A stretch of DNA of 64,000 nucleotides, taken from Balneolaceae bacterium. GTDB lineage: Bacteria > Bacteroidota > Rhodothermia > Balneolales > Balneolaceae. The stretch is from contig JAFIFB010000008.1 of assembly GCA_020832285.1 (NCBI GenBank), positions 59,838-123,837 on the forward strand. The letters run 5' to 3'. Of the stretch, positions 16,316-25,274 are shown one piece after another. How positions within the stretch are numbered: position 1 is the first letter of the stretch; every line of letters starts with the position of its first letter. The notes under the pieces were generated by a model, which ran no database searches, was not told the origin of the DNA, and saw only the letters and a list, made by a program, of their open reading frames with translations. Position numbers and translations under genes: made by a program.

Positions 16316-17791
16316 TCAGGTTTTATCGTATTTAAGGATATTAATAAGATCGTCCACTTCGGGATCGATTTGCTGTTTTCTGCTGAACAAACCTATGACT
16401 GCAAAAAGTATGAACGATACAGCAATAGGTGTAAGTACCTCAGTAGCACGAGTTACTTCTATCACATAATTAACAACGACAAAACCTGTCAGCCCACCAA
16501 AAATAGATATAATGGCTGCGGATGGTCCGCAGTAGCGAAAAGCAGGTAAAAGTCCGAGAATCATCGGGATGGAAATTGGCCCAATCAGGGCGCCAAACCA
16601 AAAAACGATCAACCCGAGAACACCGCCAAAATTGTCTGCATAAATCGCGACCACGATGGTTAATCCCGTAAAAATAAAAGTAGACATGCGGGCCAGCCAC
16701 AAAGACTGGTTTTGCTTCATGTTTTTGAATTTTTTGGAAAAATTTGGGAGGATATCCCGGGTAATAACCGCAGAGATCGTATTGGCGTCGGACGAAGTCA
16801 TTGACATAGTGTTGGCAAACATGGATGCCAGTACCAGTCCGACCAGCCCGGGCGGCAGCAATTCCTGTGCAATAAGAGCGTAGGACTGTGTGGGGTCTTC
16901 AAGGCCGGGAAGTAAAATCGGGGCAGCCCACATAGGGAAAAACAGAATCAGCGGCCAGACAAGGTATAATCCACCGGACAAAAGTGCTGCTTTTCGGGCA
17001 TCGGACCCCGAAGGAGATGAAATGTAACGTGTGGCCAGGTTCCATGTCCCTCCGTTGTAACTGAAAAAGAAAATGACAAGAAAAGTGAGTGCAAATCCGG
17101 CTGTATATGGATCATTAAAAAGCTGGCTGTGTTCTTCAGGAAGCTGATCCCACATGGTAAAGATAGAGCTGAAACCTCCCAATATATCCAGTACAATAAA
17201 AAACATAACGAAACCGGCTACAATTTGTACAACGAACTGGGCCAGGTCTGTCCAAACATCGGCCCATAAACCGCCAACTGTAATGTAAATCAGCGAAATG
17301 ATTCCGGCCAGAAGAATTCCTGTTAAAAGCGATGCTCCAGTAAACACGTTCAGTAAAATAGCAATGGCAGCCCATTTTGCGGCCACATCAAACAGTTTTA
17401 AAAGTACGCCGCACCAGGCCATGATCTGCTGGGTTGGCAGGTTATAGCGCTGTTTCAGATATTCAGTGGGTGACTGTATATTACTGTGCGACCTGAGCCG
17501 CGACCACCGGGGTGCGATAAAAACTGCCCCCACAAAAATAGCGATGGCAATTCCGAATGCCCACCAGACATAAATAGTGAAACCGTGGGTATATGCCAGG
17601 CCTGCATATGCCACAAAAACCGCTCCGCTATAACCCGAAATATGATGAGAAATACCCGACAGCCACCAGGGAAGATTGCCGCCTGCAACAAAAAAATCAC
17701 GTGAATCGGACACCTGCCGGAACGACCAAAAACCGATGACTACCATCACCAAAAAAAACAGGGAAAGAGCAGCCCAGTCAAAAGGATGCAT
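16316..17791 (-). CDS. Sodium:solute symporter (SSS family), likely sugar uptake
   Basis: A 491-residue protein with 12-13 predicted helices, beginning with WAALSLFFLVMVVIGFW and the family segment DFFVAGGNLPWWLSGISHHISGYSG. Other SSS features include ITVGGLWADVWTDLAQFVVQ and ASMFANTMSMTSSDANTISAVITRDI. It is the first gene of the minus-strand operon with two sugar-type dehydrogenases and a NagA-like deacetylase, so Na+-coupled uptake of the sugar they process is likely. Confidence 0.9.
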   Translation of the reverse strand: MHPFDWAALSLFFLVMVVIGFWSFRQVSDSRDFFVAGGNLPWWLSGISHHISGYSGAVFVAYAGLAYTHGFTIYVWWAFGIAIAIFVGAVFIAPRWSRLRSHSNIQSPTEYLKQRYNLPTQQIMAWCGVLLKLFDVAAKWAAIAILLNVFTGASLLTGILLAGIISLIYITVGGLWADVWTDLAQFVVQIVAGFVMFFIVLDILGGFSSIFTMWDQLPEEHSQLFNDPYTAGFALTFLVIFFFSYNGGTWNLATRYISSPSGSDARKAALLSGGLYLVWPLILFFPMWAAPILLPGLEDPTQSYALIAQELLPPGLVGLVLASMFANTMSMTSSDANTISAVITRDILPNFSKKFKNMKQNQSLWLARMSTFIFTGLTIVVAIYADNFGGVLGLIVFWFGALIGPISIPMILGLLPAFRYCGPSAAIISIFGGLTGFVVVNYVIEVTRATEVLTPIAVSFILFAVIGLFSRKQQIDPEVDDLINILKYDKT

Positions 17792-18045
17792 AATCTAATA
17801 TTTATGTTAATAAGTTATATTGAGCTGAGCTGCAGCTATCAGATTCATAAATTTCAAGAGCCTTAACCGGTAAAGCCAAGTTTTAAAAAGTATCTCAAAG
17901 AATCAACTAAATGTTCGGTTTCTAAAATATATAATTGTGATTCTGTTAATCAGACGTAATTTTGAAAATTAAGGTTTAACTTCAAGCTGATTCCAGGATG
18001 ATGTAAAATTCATTTTCTTGTATCTTGAATCAGTAAAAAAATAAC

Positions 18046-19071
18046 ATGAATTCCCACCATTTGAGCAATTATTCATACACACTCAGTGATTTCGACTATC
18101 TATTGCCTGAAGAACTGATTGCCCAAAAACCGGCCATCCCGAGAGATCACTCCCGCCTGTTGGTTTACAACCGGAAAACCGGCACAATTACGGACGATCA
18201 CTTTTACAACATCGGAAGCTTTTTGCAACAGGGTACTTCACTTGTAGTAAATAACAGCAAAGTGGAAAAGTGCAGGCTTCTGTTTGATGGGGGGAAAAAA
18301 GAGATTTTTGTCACAAAGGTGGTAAACAACAAAGTGGTGGAAGCGATGGTGCGTCCCGGTAAAAAGTTCCGGCCCGGCCGTGAAGAAAAGCTTGCGAGTC
18401 AGCTCTCAGCTAAAACCCTTTCTGTGGCTGAGGATGGAATCAGGACCATTGAGCTTAGCCATTCGCTGGATCATGAACTGTTTCAGCCGTTTAAACACAC
18501 ACCTTTCCCCCCCTATATCGAACGTGATGAATCACTGGCAGAACGGTACCAAACTGTTTTTGCAAAAGATTCGGGAAGTAAAGCCGCGCCAACAGCTGGA
18601 CTCCATTTCACCCCGGAATTGCTGGACCGACTTCACAAGCAGGGAATCGAAAAAAAGGAAGTGACCCTTCATGTTGGCCTGGGGACTTTTGCACCTGTAA
18701 AAACCGAATCGATTGATGATCACATCATGCATAGTGAATGGTATCAGGTTACTGAAGAACAGTCACAAGCACTGAACCGGTCATCAAGCATTACGGCAGT
18801 CGGAACTACATGTGTGCGTGTACTGGAATCGGCCCCGAGAAAAGAAGGGGAGATTGCACCAGGCTCCGGGGAAACAGATATTTTCATCAAACCGGGATAC
18901 AGGTTTAAAACAGTAGACCACCTTATTACCAATTTTCACCTTCCAAAAAGTACATTACTCATGCTGGTTTCCGCATTTGCAGGCTTTGACGAAATCCGGA
19001 AAATCTACGCTCATGCCATCAGAAATAAGTACCGGTTTTATTCCTTCGGAGATGCAATGCTCATTTTATAG
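18046..19071 (+). CDS. queA: S-adenosylmethionine:tRNA ribosyltransferase-isomerase
   Basis: A 341-residue enzyme making epoxyqueuosine from preQ1 in tRNA, using the ribosyl group of SAM. Diagnostic motifs: DFDYLLPEELIAQKPAIPRDHSRLL, SGSKAAPTAGLHFT, HVGLGTFAPV and FHLPKSTLLMLVSAFAG. Length fits the family. The queuosine gene stands alone here; no queuosine riboswitch is evident in the 250 bp upstream. Confidence 0.96.
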   Translation: MNSHHLSNYSYTLSDFDYLLPEELIAQKPAIPRDHSRLLVYNRKTGTITDDHFYNIGSFLQQGTSLVVNNSKVEKCRLLFDGGKKEIFVTKVVNNKVVEAMVRPGKKFRPGREEKLASQLSAKTLSVAEDGIRTIELSHSLDHELFQPFKHTPFPPYIERDESLAERYQTVFAKDSGSKAAPTAGLHFTPELLDRLHKQGIEKKEVTLHVGLGTFAPVKTESIDDHIMHSEWYQVTEEQSQALNRSSSITAVGTTCVRVLESAPRKEGEIAPGSGETDIFIKPGYRFKTVDHLITNFHLPKSTLLMLVSAFAGFDEIRKIYAHAIRNKYRFYSFGDAMLIL

Positions 19072-19159
19072 AAAAAATTTAAAGCATTTCTGTAAACAGG
19101 GTATAACATCAGCTACTGAAGAGTGTTAAGTTGAAATATTGAATTGAACTTTTTTACTC

Positions 19160-19360
19160 CTAATCATACTGCTTGTTATATGCGGTCGTAATCTTCTGGT
19201 TCATATGACGTTTGTAATGCTGATATTCGTAACGGCGCACGGTAAAATCGGAATGATAGGTGCCGTCGTTACAATCGACCTTCAGGCGGTTGGGGTCATC
19301 TGTTTCGGTGATGATCACGCGGATATTGCCGAGTTTGTAGGATTCTACTTCTTTGCTCAT
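19160..19360 (-). CDS. Small hypothetical protein
   Basis: A 66-residue charged soluble protein (MSKEVESYKLGNIRVIITETDD...). A beta-rich N-terminal half is followed by a basic, Tyr/His-rich helix (RRYEYQHYKRHMNQK). No signal or membrane segment and no family recognised. It is isolated between queA and a lipoprotein gene. Codon use and the well-formed sequence suggest a real gene. Confidence 0.55.
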   Translation of the reverse strand: MSKEVESYKLGNIRVIITETDDPNRLKVDCNDGTYHSDFTVRRYEYQHYKRHMNQKITTAYNKQYD

Positions 19361-19489
19361 GAACTGGGCCAGAATGTTTAAATTAACTGCTTAACAAAGA
19401 TAAGCTTTTTGTAATTAAGCAGCTTAATGCTGATTTTTATCTTAGACAAAATATCAAATTATGAATAATCCAAAATCTTAAAAAGCAGA

Positions 19490-20086
19490 ATGAAAAATCT
19501 TGTTTCACTTCTTTTAATTGCTACTCTTTGTGTTACTCTTGCGGGATGCGGCGGCAACGGAAACGGCGAACCTGCACCAGAAGCTGACCTTTATGATGAG
19601 ATGCACGATGCATTTTTTGCCACTATAGCCACTCTTTGCGGGGAAACTTTTTCCGGGGCTTCAACTTTCCCCGACAATCCCGACCACCCGCTTGTGGGTA
19701 CTGAGCTCAGAACCCACATCTCTTCCTGTGATGAAGAGATCATCAGGATAGATCTATACCGCGATCTGGATACATGGCACGGCACTTGGGTGCTTGAGCT
19801 GCGAGATGAAGGCCTCCACCTTTATCATGATCACCTGGGTGATGTACGAACCGAAGAAGACCTCGGTGATGGTGACTACACCGGATATGGCGGTTATGCC
19901 GATGACCGGGGCACAGCTTTCCGGCAATATTTTCCTGCTGATGATGTAACAGGCGATATAATACCTGAAGCGGTAACTAACGTCTGGATGATCGAAATTG
20001 ATCCGGAAACAGAAACATTTATTTACTACCTGGAACGACACGATGAGCCGCGGTTCAGGGCAGAACTGACACGCGACCAGAATTAA
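19490..20086 (+). CDS. Hypothetical lipoprotein
   Basis: A 198-residue protein with a clear lipoprotein signal (LAGC, Cys19) followed by a GGNGNGEPAPE linker. The mature domain has two Cys (ATLCGETF and SSCDEE), possibly a disulfide, and alternates beta strands with acidic loops ending in NVWMIEIDPETETFIYYLERH. No known family recognised. Probably anchored in the outer membrane. The repeat-rich intergenic region lies directly downstream. Confidence 0.7.
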   Translation: MKNLVSLLLIATLCVTLAGCGGNGNGEPAPEADLYDEMHDAFFATIATLCGETFSGASTFPDNPDHPLVGTELRTHISSCDEEIIRIDLYRDLDTWHGTWVLELRDEGLHLYHDHLGDVRTEEDLGDGDYTGYGGYADDRGTAFRQYFPADDVTGDIIPEAVTNVWMIEIDPETETFIYYLERHDEPRFRAELTRDQN

Positions 20087-20114
20087 ATTAAGTCAAATCT
20101 TATTTGTCAGAGAG

Positions 20115-20248
20115 TCATCAGACGAGTTGATCAGGAATCACAATCTTCATTTTTGACTCATTTTTCGAAAAACTCGTCCGATGACGTACCCCTTGTCTTA
20201 ATCTTTGACTCAACAATCGTGCGATTCTGAACACTCATCGGATGAGTG
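20115..20248. repeat. Cluster of related inverted repeats
   Basis: Three dyads share CTCATC/GATGAG-like units. 20115-20128 and 20171-20184 are complementary at 13 of 14 positions (TCATCAGACGAGTT versus AACTCGTCCGATGA). 20215-20226 is the palindrome AATCG-TG-CGATT. 20232-20248 is CACTCATC-G-GATGAGTG. The region separates convergent genes and may be a bidirectional terminator, a REP/MITE-like element or a protein-binding array. Confidence 0.5.
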
Positions 20249-20315
20249 CAACGGACGAAATCACAAGATTCCCTTCGCAATGCTAATCCGGTAAATCATT
20301 TCTTTACGCAGAACA

Positions 20316-21335
20316 TCATCTTGTTATCTGCCGTTTTCGTGTGCCATTGGCATTCATTACAAAAACGTGTGGGTCTCCATGCTCAGTGGAAAGGTAAGCA
20401 ATACGGCTGCCCTGTGGTGACCACGATCCGTAAAACTCATGATATTCCGATTCGGTGAGCCGTTCCACATTACTGCCGTCCGCATCCATCACAAAAATAT
20501 CGAAATAACCGTATCGGTTCGAAGAAAAAAGAATTTTCTCACCGTTTGGTGACCAGACCGGAGCCATGTCGATTGAGGGAGTGTGAGTTAACTGACGCTT
20601 ATTACTTCCATCAGCATCCATCACAAAAATATCGAAAAAACCAAGCCGATTGGTGATAAAGGCAATTTTTTCGCCGTCGGGTGACCAAACCGGATCCAGA
20701 TCGTAAGAAGGGGAGTTGGTTAAGCGTGTTTGTTCAGAACCATCGGCATTCATTACGTAGATCTCTGGCTGATTATCACGATCGGAGACAAATACAATTT
20801 TTTCGCCGTCAGGTGAAAACTTCGGATGAACATCTGTAGCCAGATTATCGGTGATCGGGCTCCGGTCCCTGCCGCGATGATTCATCAGATAAATTTCATA
20901 ATTACCCTTTTCTCCTCGAAAATGAGCAGCAATGGTGCGGCTGTCGGGTGACCAGGATGGCCGGTATCCATCCCTGGCATACGTTTCATATAAAGCTCTC
21001 ACGTTGTAAACAATAGAATCAGGAGGGAATGGGCCATGTTCATTCGGGCGGTCGGAATAGAAAGCAATCTGCTGGCCATTTGGAGCCCAGGTCGGATACA
21101 GGTCATTGGCAGGATGATCGGATACGCGCGTTCGTTCACCATTCCAGATATCTATCGCGTATATATCGTAACGGCCTGTATAGGCTGCAGAAAAAGCGAC
21201 CATTCTGCCATCAGGCGACCAGGATGGTCCACTGTGAAGGCTTTGTGGCGAATAGGTTTGCCCGAAAACATGGACGGGCAAAAAAATCATCACGGAAACG
21301 AATGCTGTTAATAATCCTGGCTTTTTTACCTTCAT
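20316..21335 (-). CDS. Secreted TolB-like PD40 beta-propeller protein
   Basis: A 339-residue protein with a signal peptide (MKVKKPGLLTAFVSVMIFLPVHVFGQ). Six to seven PD40 repeats of the form WSPDGxxIaFxSxRxxxxDIyVMDADGS..xLT fill the whole mature length, forming a TolB-type propeller. It lacks the N-terminal TolB domain, and no tol/pal genes are nearby, so it is better read as a periplasmic scaffold or binding propeller than as TolB. Confidence 0.83.
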   Translation of the reverse strand: MKVKKPGLLTAFVSVMIFLPVHVFGQTYSPQSLHSGPSWSPDGRMVAFSAAYTGRYDIYAIDIWNGERTRVSDHPANDLYPTWAPNGQQIAFYSDRPNEHGPFPPDSIVYNVRALYETYARDGYRPSWSPDSRTIAAHFRGEKGNYEIYLMNHRGRDRSPITDNLATDVHPKFSPDGEKIVFVSDRDNQPEIYVMNADGSEQTRLTNSPSYDLDPVWSPDGEKIAFITNRLGFFDIFVMDADGSNKRQLTHTPSIDMAPVWSPNGEKILFSSNRYGYFDIFVMDADGSNVERLTESEYHEFYGSWSPQGSRIAYLSTEHGDPHVFVMNANGTRKRQITR

Positions 21336-21360
21336 TTAGCAATCTCCACTACATAAAATA

Positions 21361-21683
21361 GGTAATAGTGAATAACTCTATTTTATTAATAAGGTTGTTT
21401 TAAATCAATTATTGTTTAATCGGGTAAACAAATGCTAAAATTCTTAAAAGTGAAGATTTACAGGAATGAGATCCATAGATATCGTTTTAAAATAACATGG
21501 CTAAAGCCTTTAATGGTTATCAATCACCCTGTAACAGAATGAAGATTTGCCCAATTTACAACTATCAGTTGTTCAGTACATTTTAATTAACTGATGGCTG
21601 AAAAACTGATTCTTTTGATAACTGAAAAATTTAACCGCAAAACAGATTAGAGATCTAAATTTGTAAACCAAACCTGACCACCC
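21361..21683. other. Intergenic stretch with no recognised feature
   Basis: About 320 bp of AT-rich DNA between divergent genes (propeller protein on minus, NTF2-like protein on plus). Promoters for both should lie here, but I see no convincing boxes, hairpins, RNA genes or remnants. Confidence 0.6.
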
Positions 21684-22136
21684 ATGAAAACCATAAAAAT
21701 CCTATTTATAGTGATTCTGATGACGGCAGGATTAACATTTGCTCAAAATGATGATACCGAAGTGCTTAAAAACCTGCTTATTGAATTTCTTGAAGGAGCT
21801 TCGATGAACGATCCTGAAATTCACGAAAGATTCTGGGCAGATGATCTCATCTATATAAGCGCCATTGGTGAACGGATAACAAAAGCGGATATCATGAACA
21901 CTCTTCCCGATGATTCAGATTCTCTACCAGAAGAAGAACTTCCTGTCTACTCAGCCGAAGATATTCAAATTAATCTATATGGAAATACGGCTGTAATTGG
22001 TTTTCGACTCGTGGCAGACTTTCCTCTTGAAAACGGCCAAACTGAACAAATGAACTACTACAACACAGGCACCTTCGTTAAAATGGATGGCCGCTGGCAA
22101 GCCGTCTCCTGGCAAGCTACCAGTATCCCTGATTAA
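21684..22136 (+). CDS. Secreted NTF2-like (DUF4440-type) protein
   Basis: A 150-residue protein with a signal peptide (ILFIVILMTAGLTFAQ) and a single NTF2-like cone fold: helix LKNLLIEFLEGASMNDPEIHERFWADDLIYIS, a central strand pair (NTAVIGFRLVADF) and a final strand pair (NTGTFVKMDGRWQAVSWQAT). DUF4440 members are usually small periplasmic binding or isomerase-like proteins of unknown role. No operon partners. Confidence 0.75.
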   Translation: MKTIKILFIVILMTAGLTFAQNDDTEVLKNLLIEFLEGASMNDPEIHERFWADDLIYISAIGERITKADIMNTLPDDSDSLPEEELPVYSAEDIQINLYGNTAVIGFRLVADFPLENGQTEQMNYYNTGTFVKMDGRWQAVSWQATSIPD

Positions 22137-22248
22137 AAAACCAGTACCTGTCCGGCAGTTGAAATAAAAAAAACGGAATACCTTCTTTGCACAAAGCTGT
22201 TTACCTTGTGGCACAATTAAATTATTCATTAAAAAAAGCCACTGAAAA

Positions 22249-23253
22249 GTGTCAAAAAAACAGATTACATATAAAGATTCCGGAGTTGATATTCAGGCAG
22301 GTGAAGAACTGGTTAACTCCATTAAAGATGTAGTAAAGGCAACCCATAACGAAAATGTACTGAGCAATATCGGGGGATTTGGGGGTTTGTTTTCAGCTGA
22401 TTTTTCTTCTATGAAAAATCCCGTTTTGGTGAGCAGTGTTGATGGAGTAGGAACCAAGCTGATCGTTGCATTCAAGATGAAAAAGTATGATACAGTCGGA
22501 CAGGATCTGGTCAATCACTGTGTGAACGATATTGCCGTTTGCGGTGCTCAACCTCTCTTTTTCCTCGACTATTTTTCCACCGGAAAGCTAGAGCAGCAAG
22601 TGGGATTTGATGTGATTCAAGGCTTTGCCAAAGCTTGTAAAGAGAACGGCGTGGCACTGATTGGCGGGGAAACAGCAGAAATGCCCGATATTTACAATAA
22701 AGGCGAATTCGATTTAGCCGGAACGGTTGTAGGGGTGGTGGACCGGGACAAACTGATTACCGGTGAGGGCATTCTAAAAGGCGATAAACTAATCGGATTT
22801 AAAAGCACAGGACTGCACACAAATGGATACTCTCTTGCTCGCAAGGTTCTGTTTAGTGAATTCGATGTGAACGACCAGCCCAAAGAATTAACCCAAACCG
22901 TAGGTGAAGAGCTTCTGGAAGTGCATAAATCCTATCTCCCGGTAATCTCTCAGCTGAAAGGGATTAAAGGAGTAAACGGATTTTCACATATCACCGGCGG
23001 TGGAATTGAAGGCAATACCAAACGCATTTTACCGGAGGGATTCAGCCTATCGGTAAACTGGGAAAGCTGGGAACGGCCAGCTATTTTTAAACTGATCCAA
23101 AAAACAGGAAATGTACCTGAAAATGACATGCGCGCCACGTTTAATCTTGGCATCGGACTGATTGCAGTCGTTTCTGAAAACGCAATTCCAGAAGTGAAGC
23201 AAGCTGCAAACAGTCTCGGTGAAGAGATTTTCGAAATGGGAGAAGTAGCCTGA
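22249..23253 (+). CDS. purM: Phosphoribosylformylglycinamidine cyclo-ligase
   Basis: A 334-residue AIR synthetase, fifth step of purine biosynthesis (FGAM + ATP to AIR). Motifs: TYKDSGVDIQAGEELV, VSSVDGVGTKL, DLVNHCVNDIAVCGAQPLFFLDYF, ALIGGETAEMPDIY and HITGGGIEGNTKRILPEG. It begins with GTG at 22249, the first possible start giving the full N-terminus. It stands alone, not in a pur operon, and is convergent with the CHRD gene. Confidence 0.96.
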   Translation: MSKKQITYKDSGVDIQAGEELVNSIKDVVKATHNENVLSNIGGFGGLFSADFSSMKNPVLVSSVDGVGTKLIVAFKMKKYDTVGQDLVNHCVNDIAVCGAQPLFFLDYFSTGKLEQQVGFDVIQGFAKACKENGVALIGGETAEMPDIYNKGEFDLAGTVVGVVDRDKLITGEGILKGDKLIGFKSTGLHTNGYSLARKVLFSEFDVNDQPKELTQTVGEELLEVHKSYLPVISQLKGIKGVNGFSHITGGGIEGNTKRILPEGFSLSVNWESWERPAIFKLIQKTGNVPENDMRATFNLGIGLIAVVSENAIPEVKQAANSLGEEIFEMGEVA

Positions 23254-23264
23254 TCGTTTCCGGG

Positions 23265-23699
23265 TTACATGGGCGGTATTTGTCCGCGGATTTCACCCTG
23301 TTGGTGGCGGTAGGAAGCAATATTGATGTACAAACGCCCATTCCTGAGAGCCTCAAGCTGGGCTTGCCTCAGGTGAAATTTATTCTCGTCCGGATCAAAA
23401 GAACCGCTGCGCTTATCCTCGCTAAATTCAGTTGCTTTCAGCCGGAACAGGCGATTACCTTCCTCTCCTCTTTTCCCATAGTGAATATGTCCGGCCCAAT
23501 AATAATCCCGAAGATCAGAAAATTTTCCGCTGACATAAAGCGTATCTGATTCAATCCAAACTTCCACAATACCGGTAGCCGGAGTGCGAACCTGGGGTGT
23601 TTTTTCCAAACCAGAGAGAGTGATTTCATATTTAGACTGACCAAAAGCGGAGAATCCAAAAAACAGAAATAAGACGACCGAAATCCATAGCTTTCTCAT
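23265..23699 (-). CDS. Secreted CHRD-domain protein
   Basis: About 144 residues: signal peptide (ISVVLFLFFGFSAFGQ), then one CHRD domain (YEITLSGLEKTPQVRTPATGIVEV, AGHIHYGKRGEEG, and the closing GEIRGQIPP). CHRD domains were named for chordin and occur in secreted bacterial proteins, often binding metal through the HIH motif; function unclear. ATG at 23699 is preferred to the open frame 24 bp upstream because AGGAGG lies just before it. Confidence 0.82.
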   Translation of the reverse strand: MRKLWISVVLFLFFGFSAFGQSKYEITLSGLEKTPQVRTPATGIVEVWIESDTLYVSGKFSDLRDYYWAGHIHYGKRGEEGNRLFRLKATEFSEDKRSGSFDPDENKFHLRQAQLEALRNGRLYINIASYRHQQGEIRGQIPPM

Positions 23700-23704
23700 A
23701 GTAA

Positions 23705-23710
23705 CCTCCT
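23705..23710 (-). promoter_or_regulatory. Consensus Shine-Dalgarno for the CHRD protein
   Basis: AGGAGG on the minus strand ends 5 nt before the ATG at 23699. It is one of few perfect Shine-Dalgarno sites in the window and decides the start. Confidence 0.7.
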
Positions 23711-23856
23711 GGGAATTAATCAATCAGCAATTATAAAACGGAGCAACCTTTTTATGAATTGTATATCTGTTTCAGTAAAAACGGCAGTGCCTGCTGATTG
23801 ACAGGCTTGCCGTTATATTTTCAATAATCGAACTCGGGTTTTTTAAGATTCCCGGT

Positions 23857-24672
23857 TTAATACTCAGGCCAGGGCAGATTGTCTCCCCAAACAGGGCTCT
23901 CATCCAGTTCCCGCACCCAGATATTGCGGAAGCTTACCAGATCACCATGATCCTGCAGCCGGATTCCGTCATCACCATGGGCAGAATATTCTGGCAGACC
24001 GATATAGACAGTATTTCCTTTTACCTCAACACGGTTCTGTACCAATACTCCATTCCAGATTACAGTAAAGTATGCCGGAGTTACCAGTTCATCGTTTTCA
24101 TTAAATTCCGGTGCCTCATAGATAATATTATACGTATTCCATTCACCGGGTGGACTTGCCGGATTTGCAAGCGGCACATACTGTTTGTAGATGCTGCCAG
24201 CCATACCGTTCACGTAGGTTTCATTCTCGTAGGAGTCAAGAACCTGTACTTCATATCGGCGCTGCAAAAATACACCGCTGTTGCCGCGTCCCTGTCCGTC
24301 ACCCTCAATTTCGGCAGGTGCTCTCCATTCCACATGAAGCTGAACGGACCCGAAATTATCGCGTGTAACGATATCCCCGGAGCCCGGAGTTACGGTCATA
24401 ACGCCATCTTCAATGGTCCACTCCACATCTTCATCGCCGTTCAGCATTTTCCAGTTTGAAAAGTCAGTGCCGTCAAAAAGAATAGTGGCATCGGATGGTG
24501 GCTCAATAAATGCCGGTTGTGCTTCAATAACAGGCGGAACAGGCTCATAGAATTCAGTGTCTTCAGGTACCCACTCCCGTTCTTCATCTACTTCCTGCGC
24601 ACAGGCCGATATGGCTAACAGAAAAACAAGGGGAAACAGTATTAATGTATATGCTCGCATGAATTTATTCAT
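23857..24672 (-). CDS. DUF1080 (3-keto-disaccharide hydrolase-like) lipoprotein
   Basis: A 271-residue protein with a lipoprotein signal (ISACAQ). The DUF1080 concanavalin-like jelly roll starts at ATILFDGTDFSNWK and includes WTIEDGVMTVTPGSGDI, RGNSGVFLQRRYEVQVLDS and the closing GIRLQDHGDLVSFRNIWVRELD. Members cleave or bind 3-keto-glycosides made by Gfo/Idh/MocA-type dehydrogenases, which also occur in this window (14-16 kb). Monocistronic. A second family member lies at 37.3-38 kb. Confidence 0.87.
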   Translation of the reverse strand: MNKFMRAYTLILFPLVFLLAISACAQEVDEEREWVPEDTEFYEPVPPVIEAQPAFIEPPSDATILFDGTDFSNWKMLNGDEDVEWTIEDGVMTVTPGSGDIVTRDNFGSVQLHVEWRAPAEIEGDGQGRGNSGVFLQRRYEVQVLDSYENETYVNGMAGSIYKQYVPLANPASPPGEWNTYNIIYEAPEFNENDELVTPAYFTVIWNGVLVQNRVEVKGNTVYIGLPEYSAHGDDGIRLQDHGDLVSFRNIWVRELDESPVWGDNLPWPEY

Positions 24673-24866
24673 TTGATTATAAGATTGGTTTTAACAACGG
24701 TTTTTAAAAAACAAAATATTTTGAATTATCGCACGATAAATTCAAATCCCAACAATATATTAAATACAAAAGGAGATTTGGCAATCAGGCATACTTCCCT
24801 GAACGAAAACGATGGCGATTCAGTCACAGACTGAATCCGGGCTACATTCTGGTAATATGAGAAAGT

Positions 24867-25040
24867 TCAGTTCTGTTGTACTTCAGACGATCTGTCAGAT
24901 AACTTCTGATCCAGACATTTATACATCACCAGGGCATCGGTCAATCCAAATTTGGGATGGCGAAACGCGCCGGGCAGCGTGCCTGCCACTTCAAACCCAT
25001 TTTTTTGAAAATTTCGAATGGTTACCTTTTCTAAATTATC
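24867..25040 (-). pseudogene. C-terminal remnant of a GNAT acetyltransferase
   Basis: About 55 codons on the minus strand read NLEKVTIRNFQKNGFEVAG, then a TLPGAFRHPKFG segment and DALVMYKCL. This matches the last helix and strand of GNAT N-acetyltransferases of the phosphinothricin-acetyltransferase type. The acetyl-CoA-binding region that should precede it is not found in any frame of the roughly 200 bp upstream. It is read as a truncated, inactive gene. Confidence 0.55.
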
Positions 25041-25274
25041 CATGTTTTGTGTGTTAATTTTAGTATCGCTTACAACCAATTGGCATTTCTCTCATCGTAA
25101 ATCCAAATAAACTTCAGGCTTCTTTCCGAGATAAATTAACTGCAGATTTATAAATCTTTGGTAGATTCCGTACCTTTTAATGCTCTGAAAATCAGAACGA
25201 GCAATCTGCAAGGGTCACGAGCCTGAACTCTCTGTATAATAAAACAAGAATGAACTAAAAGAATTGAACTCATC

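Noticed and set aside
24812..25057. Plus-strand frame of 81 codons upstream of lpdA
   Set aside because: It has no recognisable features and overlaps the GNAT remnant on the other strand, which shows real family similarity.
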